A DNA stretch of 64,000 bases from Gemmatimonadota bacterium (GCA_016719105.1 JADKAQ010000016.1:62001-126000), one strand, 5' to 3'. Positions 33,340 to 42,412 are shown, counted from the stretch's first letter. Notes: generated from the letters alone by a model not told the origin. Program-made: numbers and translations.

Positions 33340-33930
33340 GTGTCGGCGATCGACGATCTGGCGGGCGAACTCGCCAAGCTCCCCGGGATCGGGCGCAAGA
33401 CGGCGCTGCGGTTGACGTACCACCTGCTCAAGCAGCCGCGTGAGCGCAGCGTCCGGTTGGCGCATGCGCTGGAGACGCTGGCCGAGCGCGTCCACCCCTG
33501 TCCGGTGTGCTACAATCTCACCGAGGACGAGGAATGCGGGATTTGCCGCGACCCAAGACGTGACGCGGGAGTGATCTGCGCCGTCGAAGAAGCGGCGGAC
33601 ATCGGCGCGATCGAACGTGCCGGCGAGTTCCGGGGGCATTTTCACGTCCTCGGAGGGCGCATTTCTCCGCTCGACGGGGTGGGACCGGAAGATCTCACCG
33701 TGGCTGCTCTCGAACGCCGGGTTGCCGGCGGGGCTGTGAAGGAAGTGATCGTAGCGACCAATCCGAGTGTCGAAGGCGAGGCGACCGCCCTGTACCTGCA
33801 GCAGGTGCTGGTGCCGCTGGGCGTGCGCGTGACGCGCATCGCCCGGGGGCTTCCTGTGGGCGGTGACCTGGAGTACGCCGACGGGATCACGATCGCGCAG
33901 GCGCTGTCGGCGCGGCGGGAGATGGCCTGA
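33340..33930 (+). CDS. recR: Recombination mediator RecR
   Basis: A 196-residue repair protein that, with RecO and RecF, loads RecA on gapped DNA. The helix-hairpin-helix LPGIGRKTALRL is at residues 14-25. The zinc finger cysteines are C54, C57, C66 and C69, and the Toprim domain has VICAVEEAADI, HVLGGRISPLDGVGPEDL and EVIVATNPSVEGEATALYL. Start GTG at 33340; length is normal. A one-base gap separates it from the next small gene. Confidence 0.95.
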   Translation: MSAIDDLAGELAKLPGIGRKTALRLTYHLLKQPRERSVRLAHALETLAERVHPCPVCYNLTEDEECGICRDPRRDAGVICAVEEAADIGAIERAGEFRGHFHVLGGRISPLDGVGPEDLTVAALERRVAGGAVKEVIVATNPSVEGEATALYLQQVLVPLGVRVTRIARGLPVGGDLEYADGITIAQALSARREMA

Positions 33931-33931
33931 C

Positions 33932-34198
33932 GTGCGCAAGGGATCGCTGTTGTCCTTTGGAGTGCTCGGCGGATTCGTCGCCGGCTTCGCGTTGTGGAGT
34001 CGTCAGCAGCGCGTGGATCGCCAGAGCCTCTTCAGCCGCAACCCGATGCGCCGCCTGGCGGCGCTCGGCTACCTGAGCTCGCAGGCCGATGAGCAGACCG
34101 TGGCGCTCCTGCGCGAGTACCTCGCGTGGGAGTCCAAGCCGGAATTGCGCCGTCGTGCGCGCCGGCTGCTGCGCCGCGTCGAACGAACGCTCGCCTGA
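33932..34198 (+). CDS. Small membrane-anchored hypothetical protein
   Basis: An 88-residue protein with a hydrophobic N-terminal helix (LLSFGVLGGFVAGFALW, about 5-21), then a basic helical body with two helices resembling a single HEAT-like repeat (RLAALGYLSSQADEQTVALLREYLAW). GTG start directly after the recR stop; 15 bp before mglB. The location in the recR-mglBA operon suggests a membrane adaptor for the MglAB system, but this is inference. The family is not recognised. Confidence 0.6.
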   Translation: MRKGSLLSFGVLGGFVAGFALWSRQQRVDRQSLFSRNPMRRLAALGYLSSQADEQTVALLREYLAWESKPELRRRARRLLRRVERTLA

Positions 34199-34213
34199 GC
34201 CAGGCCGATACTC

Positions 34214-34708
34214 ATGCGCATGCCCATTGGAGCCTCGAGCTGGTCGTTCACCGAAGAGGACTACAGCGCCCTCACGCAGGTGCTGCAGCGCTTCCTGTTC
34301 GACAGCAACGCGCGCTGTGCCCTCCTGGTCGACCGGAGCGGCCAGCTGGTGACGTTCGCGGGGGATCGCCCCACGTTCGATGTCACCGCCTTCGCGACGC
34401 TCACCGCCGCCGACTTCTCGGCCAACGACCAGCTCGCGCGCCTCATTGGCGAGAGCGACTTCAACACCCTGTTTCACCAGGGGGAAAAGGAGTCGATGCT
34501 GCTGGCGGATGTCGCGCGTCGGGTGATCCTGGTCGCCCTCTTCGACAACCGGACGACCCTCGGCCTGGTGCGCCTCAAGATGCGCGCGATCGTCGACGAA
34601 CTCGGACGCCTCATCGAGCGCTCGCTCCAGCGCTCGCAGCTCAGCAATCCGCAGCGGCAGCCCCTCCTGGGCGATGTCGATGACGAGATCGATCGTCTCT
34701 TCCAGTAA
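34214..34708 (+). CDS. mglB: Roadblock/LC7-domain protein, MglB-like
   Basis: A 164-residue Roadblock/LC7 protein. The strand-helix pattern CALLVDRSGQLVTFAG, FSANDQLARLIGE and ILVALFDNRTTLGLVRLKMR matches MglB of Myxococcus and Thermus, which stimulates GTP hydrolysis by MglA and sets cell polarity or motility reversal. The C-terminal tail (from 140) is disordered and acidic, perhaps for partner binding. The mglA gene follows 24 bp later. Confidence 0.85.
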   Translation: MRMPIGASSWSFTEEDYSALTQVLQRFLFDSNARCALLVDRSGQLVTFAGDRPTFDVTAFATLTAADFSANDQLARLIGESDFNTLFHQGEKESMLLADVARRVILVALFDNRTTLGLVRLKMRAIVDELGRLIERSLQRSQLSNPQRQPLLGDVDDEIDRLFQ

Positions 34709-34732
34709 TCGCAACGGACGAGAGAGACGCCG

Positions 34733-35410
34733 ATGTCGATGATCAACTACGCCTCGCGCGAGATCAACTGCAAGATCGTGTACTACGGGCCGGGACTCGG
34801 CGGGAAGACCAGCAATCTCGAACACGTCTACAAGAAGGTGGCACCGAGCACGCGCGGGAAGCTCATCTCGCTGGCCACCGAGAGCGAACGCACGCTCTTC
34901 TTCGACTTCCTCCCTGTCGACCTCGGGACGATTCGGGGCTTCAAGACGCGCTTTCACCTGTACACCGTCCCCGGACAGGTCTACTACAACGCGTCGCGCA
35001 AGCTCATCCTGAAAGGGGTCGATGGGATCGTCTTCGTGGCCGACTCGCAGGTCGACCGCATGGAGGCGAACCAGGAATCGATGCAGAACCTGTACGACAA
35101 CATGGTCGAGTACGGCTACGACCTCACGCGCATGCCGTTCGTCGTCCAGTACAACAAGCGCGACCTGCCGAACGCCGCGCCACTCGCCGAGTTGCAGTCG
35201 GCGCTGAACCCGGGGTGGGAAGTGACCGAGCCGACCCGGCAGCGGCTGACCCCCGACACGTGGCACGCCGGCGAGAACCTCATCGAGCAGCTGCCGACTG
35301 GCGAATGGGTGGAACGGGCCCCTTATTTTGAGGCGGTCGCCGTGACCGGCGACGGTGTCTTCGATACCTTGAAGGCAGTCTCCAAGCTCGTACTGAAGTC
35401 CCTGTCGTAG
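34733..35410 (+). CDS. mglA: Ras-like GTPase MglA
   Basis: A 225-residue small GTPase. The P-loop is GPGLGGKT (residues 19-26), and the switch region TERTLFFDFLPVDLGTIRGFKTRFHLYTVPGQ has the glutamine-containing PGQ box typical of MglA. YNKRDLPN is the G4 motif. It should localise to a cell pole in the GTP form and be switched off by MglB. A modest insertion around PTRQRLTPDTW distinguishes it from the Myxococcus protein. Adjacent to pgsA with a 9-bp gap. Confidence 0.9.
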   Translation: MSMINYASREINCKIVYYGPGLGGKTSNLEHVYKKVAPSTRGKLISLATESERTLFFDFLPVDLGTIRGFKTRFHLYTVPGQVYYNASRKLILKGVDGIVFVADSQVDRMEANQESMQNLYDNMVEYGYDLTRMPFVVQYNKRDLPNAAPLAELQSALNPGWEVTEPTRQRLTPDTWHAGENLIEQLPTGEWVERAPYFEAVAVTGDGVFDTLKAVSKLVLKSLS

Positions 35411-35419
35411 CGAACCCTT

Positions 35420-36160
35420 GTGTCGCTGAACCTCCCGAACGCGATCACCGCCGCCCGCATTGCCAGCACGCCGTTGATCGCCGCCCTGGTGATCAGCGCG
35501 GGGTGGCAGTTGCGCCTGACGGCATGGTGCCTGTTCATCATCGCGGCGGTGACCGACTACTTCGACGGCAAGCTCGCCCGTGACCGCAACCTGGTCACCA
35601 ACCTGGGCAAGCTGCTCGACCCGCTCGCCGACAAGATGTTGCTGCTGGCGACGCTCGTCCCCATGTACTGGCTCACGCGCGACGTGGCGCTGTGGGCCTC
35701 GCTCCCCAAGCCCGACGCGTGGGCGGCCGGGGCCACCATCGGCCCCGTCCTCGCGGGGGCGCGCGTGGCCTACCCCTTCGTCACGCCGCTGGGGCTCGTG
35801 GGGCTCCCATTCTGGATCATCGCCGTCGTGCTGGGGCGCGAGCTCTTCATGACGGTATTCCGTCAGTACGCCGCGCAGCGCGGCGTGATCATCTCGGCCA
35901 TCGGCCCGGCCAAGTGGAAGACGACGTTCCAGTGGATCTGGGTCGGCGCCGCCTTCTTCTGGTTCTTCGCCTCCTCGGCGGCAGCCGAGCATCGCTGGAC
36001 CAGCTCGGCGTGGAACGCCTTTGCCATGTTCAACGGCATCGTCGGCGTCCTCTCGATGATCGGGGCCGTCGCCCTGACGCTCTACTCGCTGTGGCTCTAC
36101 CTGCAGCGCTACGGCGGCCTCCTGGTCGGCTCCGGCGGTACGCGCGGCACTGCAGGGTAG
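35420..36160 (+). CDS. pgsA: CDP-diacylglycerol-glycerol-3-phosphate 3-phosphatidyltransferase
   Basis: A 246-residue integral membrane enzyme making phosphatidylglycerol phosphate. The CDP-alcohol phosphatidyltransferase motif is complete: DYFDGKLARDRNL, then NLGKLLDPLADK (D-G-x2-A-R ... G-x3-D-x3-D). It is about 50 residues longer than common PgsA. The extra segment after the motif (WLTRDVALWASLPKPDAW and following) adds a loop with more hydrophobic stretches. GTG start at 35420. It shares the operon with mglA and cinA. Confidence 0.85.
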   Translation: MSLNLPNAITAARIASTPLIAALVISAGWQLRLTAWCLFIIAAVTDYFDGKLARDRNLVTNLGKLLDPLADKMLLLATLVPMYWLTRDVALWASLPKPDAWAAGATIGPVLAGARVAYPFVTPLGLVGLPFWIIAVVLGRELFMTVFRQYAAQRGVIISAIGPAKWKTTFQWIWVGAAFFWFFASSAAAEHRWTSSAWNAFAMFNGIVGVLSMIGAVALTLYSLWLYLQRYGGLLVGSGGTRGTAG

Positions 36161-36173
36161 CGCCGAGTACCGC

Positions 36174-37430
36174 GTGAACCTCGAGATCGTCACGATCGGC
36201 GACGAGCTCCTGCTCGGCCTCACCATCGACACCAATGCTGCGTGGCTCGCCCGCGAACTCGCGGCCGACGGCGTGAGCATCGTGCGTCGGGCCTCGGTCG
36301 GCGACGACGCGGCCATGATCGCGGATGCGGTGCGCGATGCCCTCGATCGCAGCGGGGCGGTGATCACCACCGGCGGGTTGGGGCCTACCGCCGACGACAT
36401 GACCAAGCCCGCGATCGCGGCACTGTTCGGGCGCGAGATGGTCTTCGACGCCGAACGGTGGGAGGCGCTCAAGCAACTCTGGCGCGAGCGCGGACGTCCA
36501 GGCGAACTCCCGGAGTCCAACCGCCAGCAGGTGATGATCCCGGCTGGGGCGCACGTCCTCACCAACCGGCATGGGACGGCGCCGGCGATCTTCCTCGAGG
36601 ATGCGCGCGGTCGCTGGGTGGCGATGCTCCCCGGCGTTCCGCGCGAGATGCGGGGGATCTTCCATGAGGAGCTGCGCCCGCTCATCCAGGGGCGGCTGGG
36701 TTCGGCGCGCGCCGTGGTGCGCACGCGCACGGTGCGCACCACCGGCGTCGCCGAGTCGCAGCTCCCCACGCTGCTGGGTGACGTGGCCCGCGGGGTGGAC
36801 GGAATGTCGCTCGCCTACCTCCCCGGGCAGGAAGGGGTCGACTTGCGGCTGACGGTGCGCGGCGCGGCGCCTGACGAGGCCGATGCCCGCCTCGCCGCTG
36901 GCTGCGCCACCCTCGCCGCGCGCGTCGGCCCGTACGTCTACGCCGACCAGGCCGCGACCGACCTCGCCGAGGTGGTCCTGGCCGGCTGCCGGGCCCGCGG
37001 GTTGCGGCTGGCGGTGGCCGAGAGCTGCACTGGCGGGCTGCTCGGGGGGCGGATCACCGCCATCCCCGGCTCGAGCGATGTCCTCCTGGGCGGGGTCATC
37101 GCCTACGACAATGCGGTGAAGCGCGAGCAGCTCGGCGTCTCGCCGGAGACGCTGGCACGCGTCGGCGCGGTGAGCGAGGAGGTCGCCCGGGCGATGGCCG
37201 CCGGGGTACGGTCGAGGTTCGGCGCCGACATCGGGGTCGGCATCACCGGGATCGCTGGCCCTGGCGGAGGGACCGACGACAAGCCGGTCGGGACGGTCTG
37301 GATCGCCGTCGATGTGCGCGGCGAGGTGCGCACCTTTGGCGGGCGCCTCATCGGCGACCGCGCCGAGGTGCGCTTTCGCGCCACACAGGCCGCGCTGGAG
37401 ATGATCCGTCGCGCCCTGCTCCCGAAGTAG
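36174..37430 (+). CDS. cinA: CinA family nicotinamide-nucleotide amidohydrolase / competence-damage protein
   Basis: A 418-residue two-domain protein. The N-terminal MoCF-like domain (about 1-170) has IGDELLLGLTIDTNAAWLA and ITTGGLGPTADD. The C-terminal PncC domain (about 255-418) has AVAESCTGGLLGGRIT, GVIAYDNAVKREQLGV and VGITGIAGPGGGTDDKPVGTVWIA, the NMN deamidase signature. GTG start 13 bp after pgsA. Length and domain order match Thermus CinA. The next gene, grpE, lies 211 bp downstream, so cinA may end the transcript. Confidence 0.9.
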   Translation: MNLEIVTIGDELLLGLTIDTNAAWLARELAADGVSIVRRASVGDDAAMIADAVRDALDRSGAVITTGGLGPTADDMTKPAIAALFGREMVFDAERWEALKQLWRERGRPGELPESNRQQVMIPAGAHVLTNRHGTAPAIFLEDARGRWVAMLPGVPREMRGIFHEELRPLIQGRLGSARAVVRTRTVRTTGVAESQLPTLLGDVARGVDGMSLAYLPGQEGVDLRLTVRGAAPDEADARLAAGCATLAARVGPYVYADQAATDLAEVVLAGCRARGLRLAVAESCTGGLLGGRITAIPGSSDVLLGGVIAYDNAVKREQLGVSPETLARVGAVSEEVARAMAAGVRSRFGADIGVGITGIAGPGGGTDDKPVGTVWIAVDVRGEVRTFGGRLIGDRAEVRFRATQAALEMIRRALLPK

Positions 37431-37641
37431 GCCGCGCCCTCCGGCGTTGCGCGGTGACTCGAGCGCCGAAGCCCCCGGCGGCGCTGCCGAAGTGGCGCAC
37501 GCGGCCCGGCACGGCCGTTGCCCCACACCAACGCGCGGTCGAGATTTGAGAGAGCGGCTGCGCCGCTCGCACCAGACGGAAGCGAGCGCGCGGCGCCCCG
37601 CGTGAAACCCATCCCGGCACAACCAAGTAGGCCTGAGCCAT

Positions 37642-38208
37642 ATGGACGACCGACAGCACTCCGAGCAGTCCGCTCCCCCCGCGAGCGAGCACGATGCCCC
37701 GACGGCGGCCGATGCGGCGCACAACGCGTCGGGCGACACGGCGACGCTCACGACGCACGAGGAGCTGCATCGTGCCGTGGACGAGCAGCGGGACAAGTAC
37801 CTCCGCCTCGCCGCCGAGTACGACAACTTCCGCAAGCGCACCGTGCGCGAGCGGCAGGAGTCGGGGTGGCGCGCGCAGGGAGATCTCGTGGCCGGGCTGA
37901 TCGACGTCCTGGACGACCTGACGCGCTTCGCGCACGTCGACCCGGCGACGACCGATGCCCGCACCGTGGTGGAGGGGGTGGGGATGGTCGAGAAGAAGCT
38001 CTTCAAGTCGCTCGCCGGACACGGGCTCGAGGTGGTGAACCCCGTGGAGCATCCGTTCGACCCCGCGCTGCACGAGGCGATCACGACCACCCCCGCTCTC
38101 AGCGAGGAGGAAGACCACATGGTGGCGCAGGTCTTCCAGCTCGGGTACGTCTTTCGCGGGCAGCTGCTGCGTCCGGCGCGCGTGGTCGTGAAGCAGTGGA
38201 ACGGGTGA
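37642..38208 (+). CDS. grpE: Nucleotide-exchange factor GrpE
   Basis: A 188-residue cochaperone that releases ADP from DnaK. A disordered acidic head (1-35) precedes a long helix containing LRLAAEYDNFRKRTVRERQE, then the beta-domain segments VEHPFDPALHEAI and QVFQLGYVFRGQLLRPARVVV. ATG start follows a weakly purine-rich leader. DnaJ follows 17 bp on, but dnaK and hrcA are not adjacent, and no CIRCE element is seen. The 211-bp gap upstream contains a short hairpin (37552-37568) without a U-run. Confidence 0.9.
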   Translation: MDDRQHSEQSAPPASEHDAPTAADAAHNASGDTATLTTHEELHRAVDEQRDKYLRLAAEYDNFRKRTVRERQESGWRAQGDLVAGLIDVLDDLTRFAHVDPATTDARTVVEGVGMVEKKLFKSLAGHGLEVVNPVEHPFDPALHEAITTTPALSEEEDHMVAQVFQLGYVFRGQLLRPARVVVKQWNG

Positions 38209-38225
38209 GCCGCCGTTAGGCACGC

Positions 38226-39384
38226 ATGGCACCCACCAAGGACTACTACGCGGTACTCGGCGTCCCGTCGACGGCGTCGGCCGAAGAGATCAAGAAGCAG
38301 TATCGCCGCCTGGCCAAGAAGTACCACCCGGACGCGAATCCCAACGATCCGAAGGCGTCGGACCGCTTCAAGGAGATCTCGGAGGCGTACCAGACCGTAG
38401 GTGACGCCGAGAAGCGCAAGCAATACGACGAGATGCGCCGACTGGGGGCCTTCACCGGGTACCCGCCCGGCGGCACGCGCCAACGTTCCGGACCGCGTCC
38501 CGGCGCAAGCAGCAGTGGGACGACCGGTTCGGCGGGGGCCCAGGGGGGTGACGTCCGCTTCCAGGACTTCGACGTCGGCGGTCTTGGCGGGTTGGGCGAT
38601 CTCTTCGGGAGCATCTTCGGCGGCAACGCGACCGGCGGGCGCGGACGGCAGCGCCCCTCGGAGCAGGGGCAGTCGGTCGAGACGACGCTCGAGGTTCCGT
38701 TCCGCACCGCGGCGACCGGGGGCAAGGTCCCGATCGAGCTGGAGGTGACCGAGGAATGCGCCAGCTGCAACGGGAGCGGCGCAGCCCCGGGGGCGACGGT
38801 GAAGGTCTGTCCCGAGTGCACGGGGCGGGGGACGATCTCCTTCGGCCAGGGAGGGTTCGCGGTGAATCGTCCGTGCCCGATGTGCATGGGGCGCGGGCAG
38901 GTGCCGAGCGAGCGCTGCCCGACGTGCAACGGGGCCGGTGACGTGCGCACGCGAAAGAAGGTGCTGATCACCGTCCCCTTCGGGGGCCGACACCGGGACC
39001 AAGATCCGGCTCAAGGGGCAGGGGGGGCGCGGGGCCAACGGCGGCCCGCCGGGCGACCTCGTGATCACGCTGCAGGTGCAGGACGACCGCTTCTACAAGC
39101 GCGAGGGGCTCGACCTCCTGGCCACCGTCCCGCTGAACATCGCGCAGGCCACGTTAGGCACGAAGATCTCCGTCCGCACGCTCGACGGGAAGAAGGTGTC
39201 GATCCGCATCCCGGCGGGGACGCCGAGCGGGAAGCGATTCCGCATTCGCTCGCAGGGGATCGAGAAGGAGGGGCACGTGGGGGACCTGATCGTGGAGACG
39301 AGCATCATCGTCCCCGACAAGCTGACCGAGGAGCAGGAGCGCCTGCTGCGGGAGTTCGCGGAGGCCGGAGGGCTCAAGTTCTAG
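38226..39384 (+). CDS. dnaJ: Chaperone protein DnaJ, frameshifted at 38982-38986
   Basis: A 385-residue type I DnaJ once one base is removed. The J domain has HPD at 34-36 and a G/F-rich region follows. All four CxxCxGxG zinc repeats (CASCNGSG, CPECTGRG, CPMCMGRG, CPTCNGAG) are intact. After VLITVPFGG the given sequence leaves frame; removing one G of the G5 run restores VPFGADTGTKIRLKGQGG and continues to the stop at 39384 with FRIRSQGIEKEG. As written, the frame would run through into the downstream phosphodiesterase gene. An assembly error is more likely than a real loss of an important chaperone. Confidence 0.85.
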
Positions 39385-39522
39385 GGGCGTCAGGCGAGAC
39401 CAATCGCACGCGAGTGAGGGTGTCGCCGGAGGACTCGGGGGCGCCCGCGTTCGTCTCCCCCGGCCGGAGTCTCGAGCACGTCACGGCTGCATCGGGCGCG
39501 AGCGGGCGGGCGGGGGACGGGT

Positions 39523-39528
39523 TATTCT
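39523..39528 (+). promoter_or_regulatory. Candidate -10 element of a leaderless promoter
   Basis: TATTCT ends 5 nt before the ATG at 39534. The sequence between has no Shine-Dalgarno site. Confidence 0.35.
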
Positions 39529-39533
39529 CTGGC

Positions 39534-40622
39534 ATGATGCGCACACCCTCGGAAGTCCTGCGGCGGTTCGCAGGCGTGTTGCTGCTGGCGGGATGCGCGA
39601 AGGCGCCAGAGTCGGCGTCTCGCATCGCGCAGGCGCCCGTCGCGGCGCGCTCCACCCCGCTCATCATCGCGCACCGCGGGGCTAGCGGGCATCGGCCGGA
39701 GCACACGCTGGCGGCCTACGGGCTCGCCATCGAGCTGGGGGCCGACTTCGTCGAGCCGGACCTCGTCATGACCCGGGACCGCGTGCTCGTGGCGCGGCAT
39801 GAGAATGAGATCGGCGGGACGACGAACGTTGCGGCGCGGTTTCCCGAGCGCCGTCGCAGCAAGGTGATCGACGGCGACACGGTGACCGGGTGGTTCACCG
39901 AGGACTTCACGCTGGCCGAACTCAAGTCGCTGCGGGCGAAGGAGCGGCTGCTGCAGCGCTCGCATGCCTGGGACGGCGAGTTCGAGATCCCCACCTTCGA
40001 CGAAGTGCTCGCCTACGTGCGCGAGCGCGAGCGCGCCACGGGGCGCACGATCGGGGTGTATCCCGAGACGAAGCACCCGTCGTACTTCCGGGCGATCGGG
40101 CTCCCCCTCGAGGACTCGCTCCTGGCCGTGCTCGCGCGCCACGGCTATCGCCAGCGTGGTGATGCCGTCTTCATCCAGTCGTTCGAGGTCGGGAACCTCA
40201 AGGCGCTGCGCGCGCGCACGACGTTGCGCCTGGTGCAACTCGTCAATCTCGACGGCGTCCCCCCGGACGTTGCGGCTGCCGGAGGGACGACGCGCTACGC
40301 CGACCTGATCACCCCCGAGGGGCTGCGTGGGGTGGCGCGCTACGCCGACGCGATCGGGGCGCACAAGTGGCTCGTCCTGCCACGGGCCGTCGCCGGCGAC
40401 ACCTCGCGGGCCACCTCGCTCGTGCGCGATGCACACGCGGCGGGGCTCCTCGTGCACGTCTGGACCATGCGGTCGGATACGCCCGACCTCGCGCTCGGCT
40501 TCCTCGGCGACGCGGCGGCAGAGTGGCGCGCCTTTCGCGATGCCGGGGTGGACGGGATGTTCGGTGACTTCCCCGACGTGGGTGCAGCGGCGCTGCGCGG
40601 GGCCGCACCCGCCCGTCGTTAG
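39534..40622 (+). CDS. Glycerophosphodiester phosphodiesterase lipoprotein
   Basis: A 362-residue lipid-anchored GDPD-family enzyme. The lipobox is LLLAGC (C21). The catalytic motif IIAHRGASGHRPEHTLAAY carries the general acid/base histidines. VEPDLVMTRDRVLVARHE holds the metal ligands, and the long insertion (about 95-170) resembles periplasmic GlpQ. It hydrolyses glycerophosphodiesters to glycerol 3-phosphate and an alcohol. ATG at 39534 (a second ATG follows at once) is preferred because it yields the signal peptide. The stop codon is part of a CGTTAGG motif. Confidence 0.85.
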   Translation: MMRTPSEVLRRFAGVLLLAGCAKAPESASRIAQAPVAARSTPLIIAHRGASGHRPEHTLAAYGLAIELGADFVEPDLVMTRDRVLVARHENEIGGTTNVAARFPERRRSKVIDGDTVTGWFTEDFTLAELKSLRAKERLLQRSHAWDGEFEIPTFDEVLAYVRERERATGRTIGVYPETKHPSYFRAIGLPLEDSLLAVLARHGYRQRGDAVFIQSFEVGNLKALRARTTLRLVQLVNLDGVPPDVAAAGGTTRYADLITPEGLRGVARYADAIGAHKWLVLPRAVAGDTSRATSLVRDAHAAGLLVHVWTMRSDTPDLALGFLGDAAAEWRAFRDAGVDGMFGDFPDVGAAALRGAAPARR

Positions 40623-40820
40623 GCTCTCGTCGCGCGCTGGGCGCGGCCGCGGGCCGTGCGCGGCGGCTGCCGGGGCGGCGACGGCTGGGCGAAGCGGGGC
40701 CGGGCGCGACGACCGCTGGGCGACGCAGCCGCCGGGCGCGATACAGCGGAGGCGGGGCGGTGCCATGCCACGCGTCCCCGCTCCGCCGCGGGCCGGAAAT
40801 TGGCCCCATGCACCGGGTCG

Positions 40821-40858
40821 AATTGGCTCTCTACAAAGGACCATTCCGCACGTACGAT
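40821..40858 (+). promoter_or_regulatory. Putative promoter/operator of the MocR-type gene
   Basis: An AT-rich block (AATTGGCTCTCTACAAAGGA) is followed by CCATT, giving an imperfect inverted repeat. TACGAT (40853-40858) ends 6 nt before the ATG at 40865. The arrangement is compatible with an autoregulatory MocR site and a leaderless start. The binding is not shown. Confidence 0.35.
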
Positions 40859-40864
40859 TCACGC

Positions 40865-42412
40865 ATGCCTGCGCCCTCCGCCAGTCGTCGTGCGTCGCGC
40901 GCCCGCGCCATCGCCGTGCTCACCAGTCCCGAGCGCGATGGGCGGCCGCTCTACGTGCAGCTTCACCAGCAGCTGCGCGAGCACATCCTGCGCGGCGACC
41001 TCGCCCCCGGGAGCCGGCTCCCGTCGGCCCGCACGCTCGCCTCCGACCTCCAGGTCTCGCGCAACACCGTGGAGGCGGCGATCGGGCAGCTCTGCGCCGA
41101 GGGGATGGTCGAGCGTCGCGTCGGCGTCGGGACGATCGTGGCGAACCTGGGTGCGGTCGCCCCGTTCGCGCGCCGAATGCGACTCGCCGCTGCGGGATCG
41201 CCGCCGCCGCAGAAAGGGGGACCCGCGCGACGGCGGGAGCTCTCGCCCAGGGGGGAGCGCCTTGCGGCCGGAGGGCAGGCCGAGCTCGATGCCGACGCGC
41301 GCACCGGTCCCTGCATGACCGATGTAGAGATCTTCCCGGCGCGCACCTGGCACCAGCTCCTCGCGCGCGTGGCGCGCGAACAGGACAACGGGTTGCTCCG
41401 TACCGGCGACGTGCAGGGCGATCCGTCGCTGCGGCGGGCCATCAGCGAGCACGCGCGCCTCACGCGCGGCGTGCGCTGCACGGCCGACGAGGTTGTCATC
41501 GTGCACAGCACGCAGCAGGCGCTCGACCTCACGAGTCGCCTCCTGCTCGCCGACGGCGAGAGCGTCTTGATGGAGGAGCCCGGCTACCGCAGTGCGCGCG
41601 CCGTGTTCACCGCGTCGGGCGCGCGCGTGATCGGGATCCCCGTCGACGACGATGGACTCCAGGCCGAGCGACTCCGCCTGCATCGTGACGCGCGGCTCCT
41701 GTACCTCACGCCGTCGCACCAGTACCCGCTGGGCGTCACGCTCGCGCTGCGGCGCCGGCTGGAGACGCTCGCCTGGGCACGCGACGCGGGGGCGTGGATC
41801 GTCGAGGACGACTACGACAGCGAGTTCCGCTACACCGGGCGCCCCATCGCGGCGATGCAGGGGCTCGACGACGCCGAGCGCGTTCTCTACCTGGGGACGT
41901 TCAACAAGGTGCTCTTTCCCGGCATTCGCCTGGCGTACCTCATTTTGCCGCGGGCGCTGGTGTCGGGCTTCCGGGCGGCGCGGCGCCTCACGGACGGCGC
42001 GCCGTCACCGCTGGTGCAGGCGGCGCTGGCGCGCTTCCTCTCCGAGGGGCACTTCGCCGCGCACCTGCGCAAGGCGCGCAAGCTGTACGAGGGACGCCGC
42101 AACCTGCTGGTGGAGCGGCTCGAGCAGCGGCTGGGCGCGCGTGGACGCGTCGGCATGAGCCAGACGGGATTGCACCTGGTGGTCCTGCTGCCGCCGGAAC
42201 TCGACGACCAGTCGTTGGCCGACGCCGGCTCGGGCTTCGGGCTCGGCGTCGAGCCGCTCTCGTCGTTCTACGCCGGCGGACGCGAGGCGTCTTCGCAGCC
42301 CCGCGGGCTTCTGCTCGGCTTTGGCGGCGCCAGCGAGGCGGCGATTCGTCGTGGGGTCGATGCCATCGCCCGCGCCATGCCCGCTGTCACCACCGACCGC
42401 CGCCGCGCCTAA
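40865..42412 (+). CDS. MocR/PdxR-like regulator (GntR-type HTH fused to aminotransferase-like domain)
   Basis: A 515-residue fusion. The N-terminal winged helix of GntR type (about 25-95) has LYVQLHQQLREHILRGDL and SRNTVEAAIGQL. From about 150 a fold-type I aminotransferase-like domain follows, with TGDVQGDPSLRRAI, SHQYPLGVTLALRRR and EDDYDSEFRY. The PLP lysine is in YLGTFNKVLFPG (K348). MocR proteins sense PLP or PLP-amino acid adducts and control vitamin B6 or amine metabolism. No pdx gene is adjacent, so the target is unclear. ATG at 40865 is chosen; an upstream ATG at 40808 would place the operator within the gene. Confidence 0.85.
   Translation: MPAPSASRRASRARAIAVLTSPERDGRPLYVQLHQQLREHILRGDLAPGSRLPSARTLASDLQVSRNTVEAAIGQLCAEGMVERRVGVGTIVANLGAVAPFARRMRLAAAGSPPPQKGGPARRRELSPRGERLAAGGQAELDADARTGPCMTDVEIFPARTWHQLLARVAREQDNGLLRTGDVQGDPSLRRAISEHARLTRGVRCTADEVVIVHSTQQALDLTSRLLLADGESVLMEEPGYRSARAVFTASGARVIGIPVDDDGLQAERLRLHRDARLLYLTPSHQYPLGVTLALRRRLETLAWARDAGAWIVEDDYDSEFRYTGRPIAAMQGLDDAERVLYLGTFNKVLFPGIRLAYLILPRALVSGFRAARRLTDGAPSPLVQAALARFLSEGHFAAHLRKARKLYEGRRNLLVERLEQRLGARGRVGMSQTGLHLVVLLPPELDDQSLADAGSGFGLGVEPLSSFYAGGREASSQPRGLLLGFGGASEAAIRRGVDAIARAMPAVTTDRRRA

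Noticed and set aside
33887..36769. A 960-codon open frame on the minus strand
   Set aside because: It is antisense to mglB, mglA, pgsA and part of cinA, has arginine-rich low-complexity content and no recognisable domain; an effect of high GC.
37431..37641. CIRCE or heat-shock operator before grpE
   Set aside because: No TTAGCACTC-type inverted repeat. The only hairpin (37552-37568) has no U-tract and fits neither operator nor terminator.
38982..38986. Programmed frameshift in dnaJ
   Set aside because: No slippery heptamer or downstream stem is evident; a G-run error explains it better.
36030..39068. A 1012-codon open frame on the minus strand
   Set aside because: Antisense to cinA, grpE and dnaJ; no signal, domain or codon pattern of a real gene.
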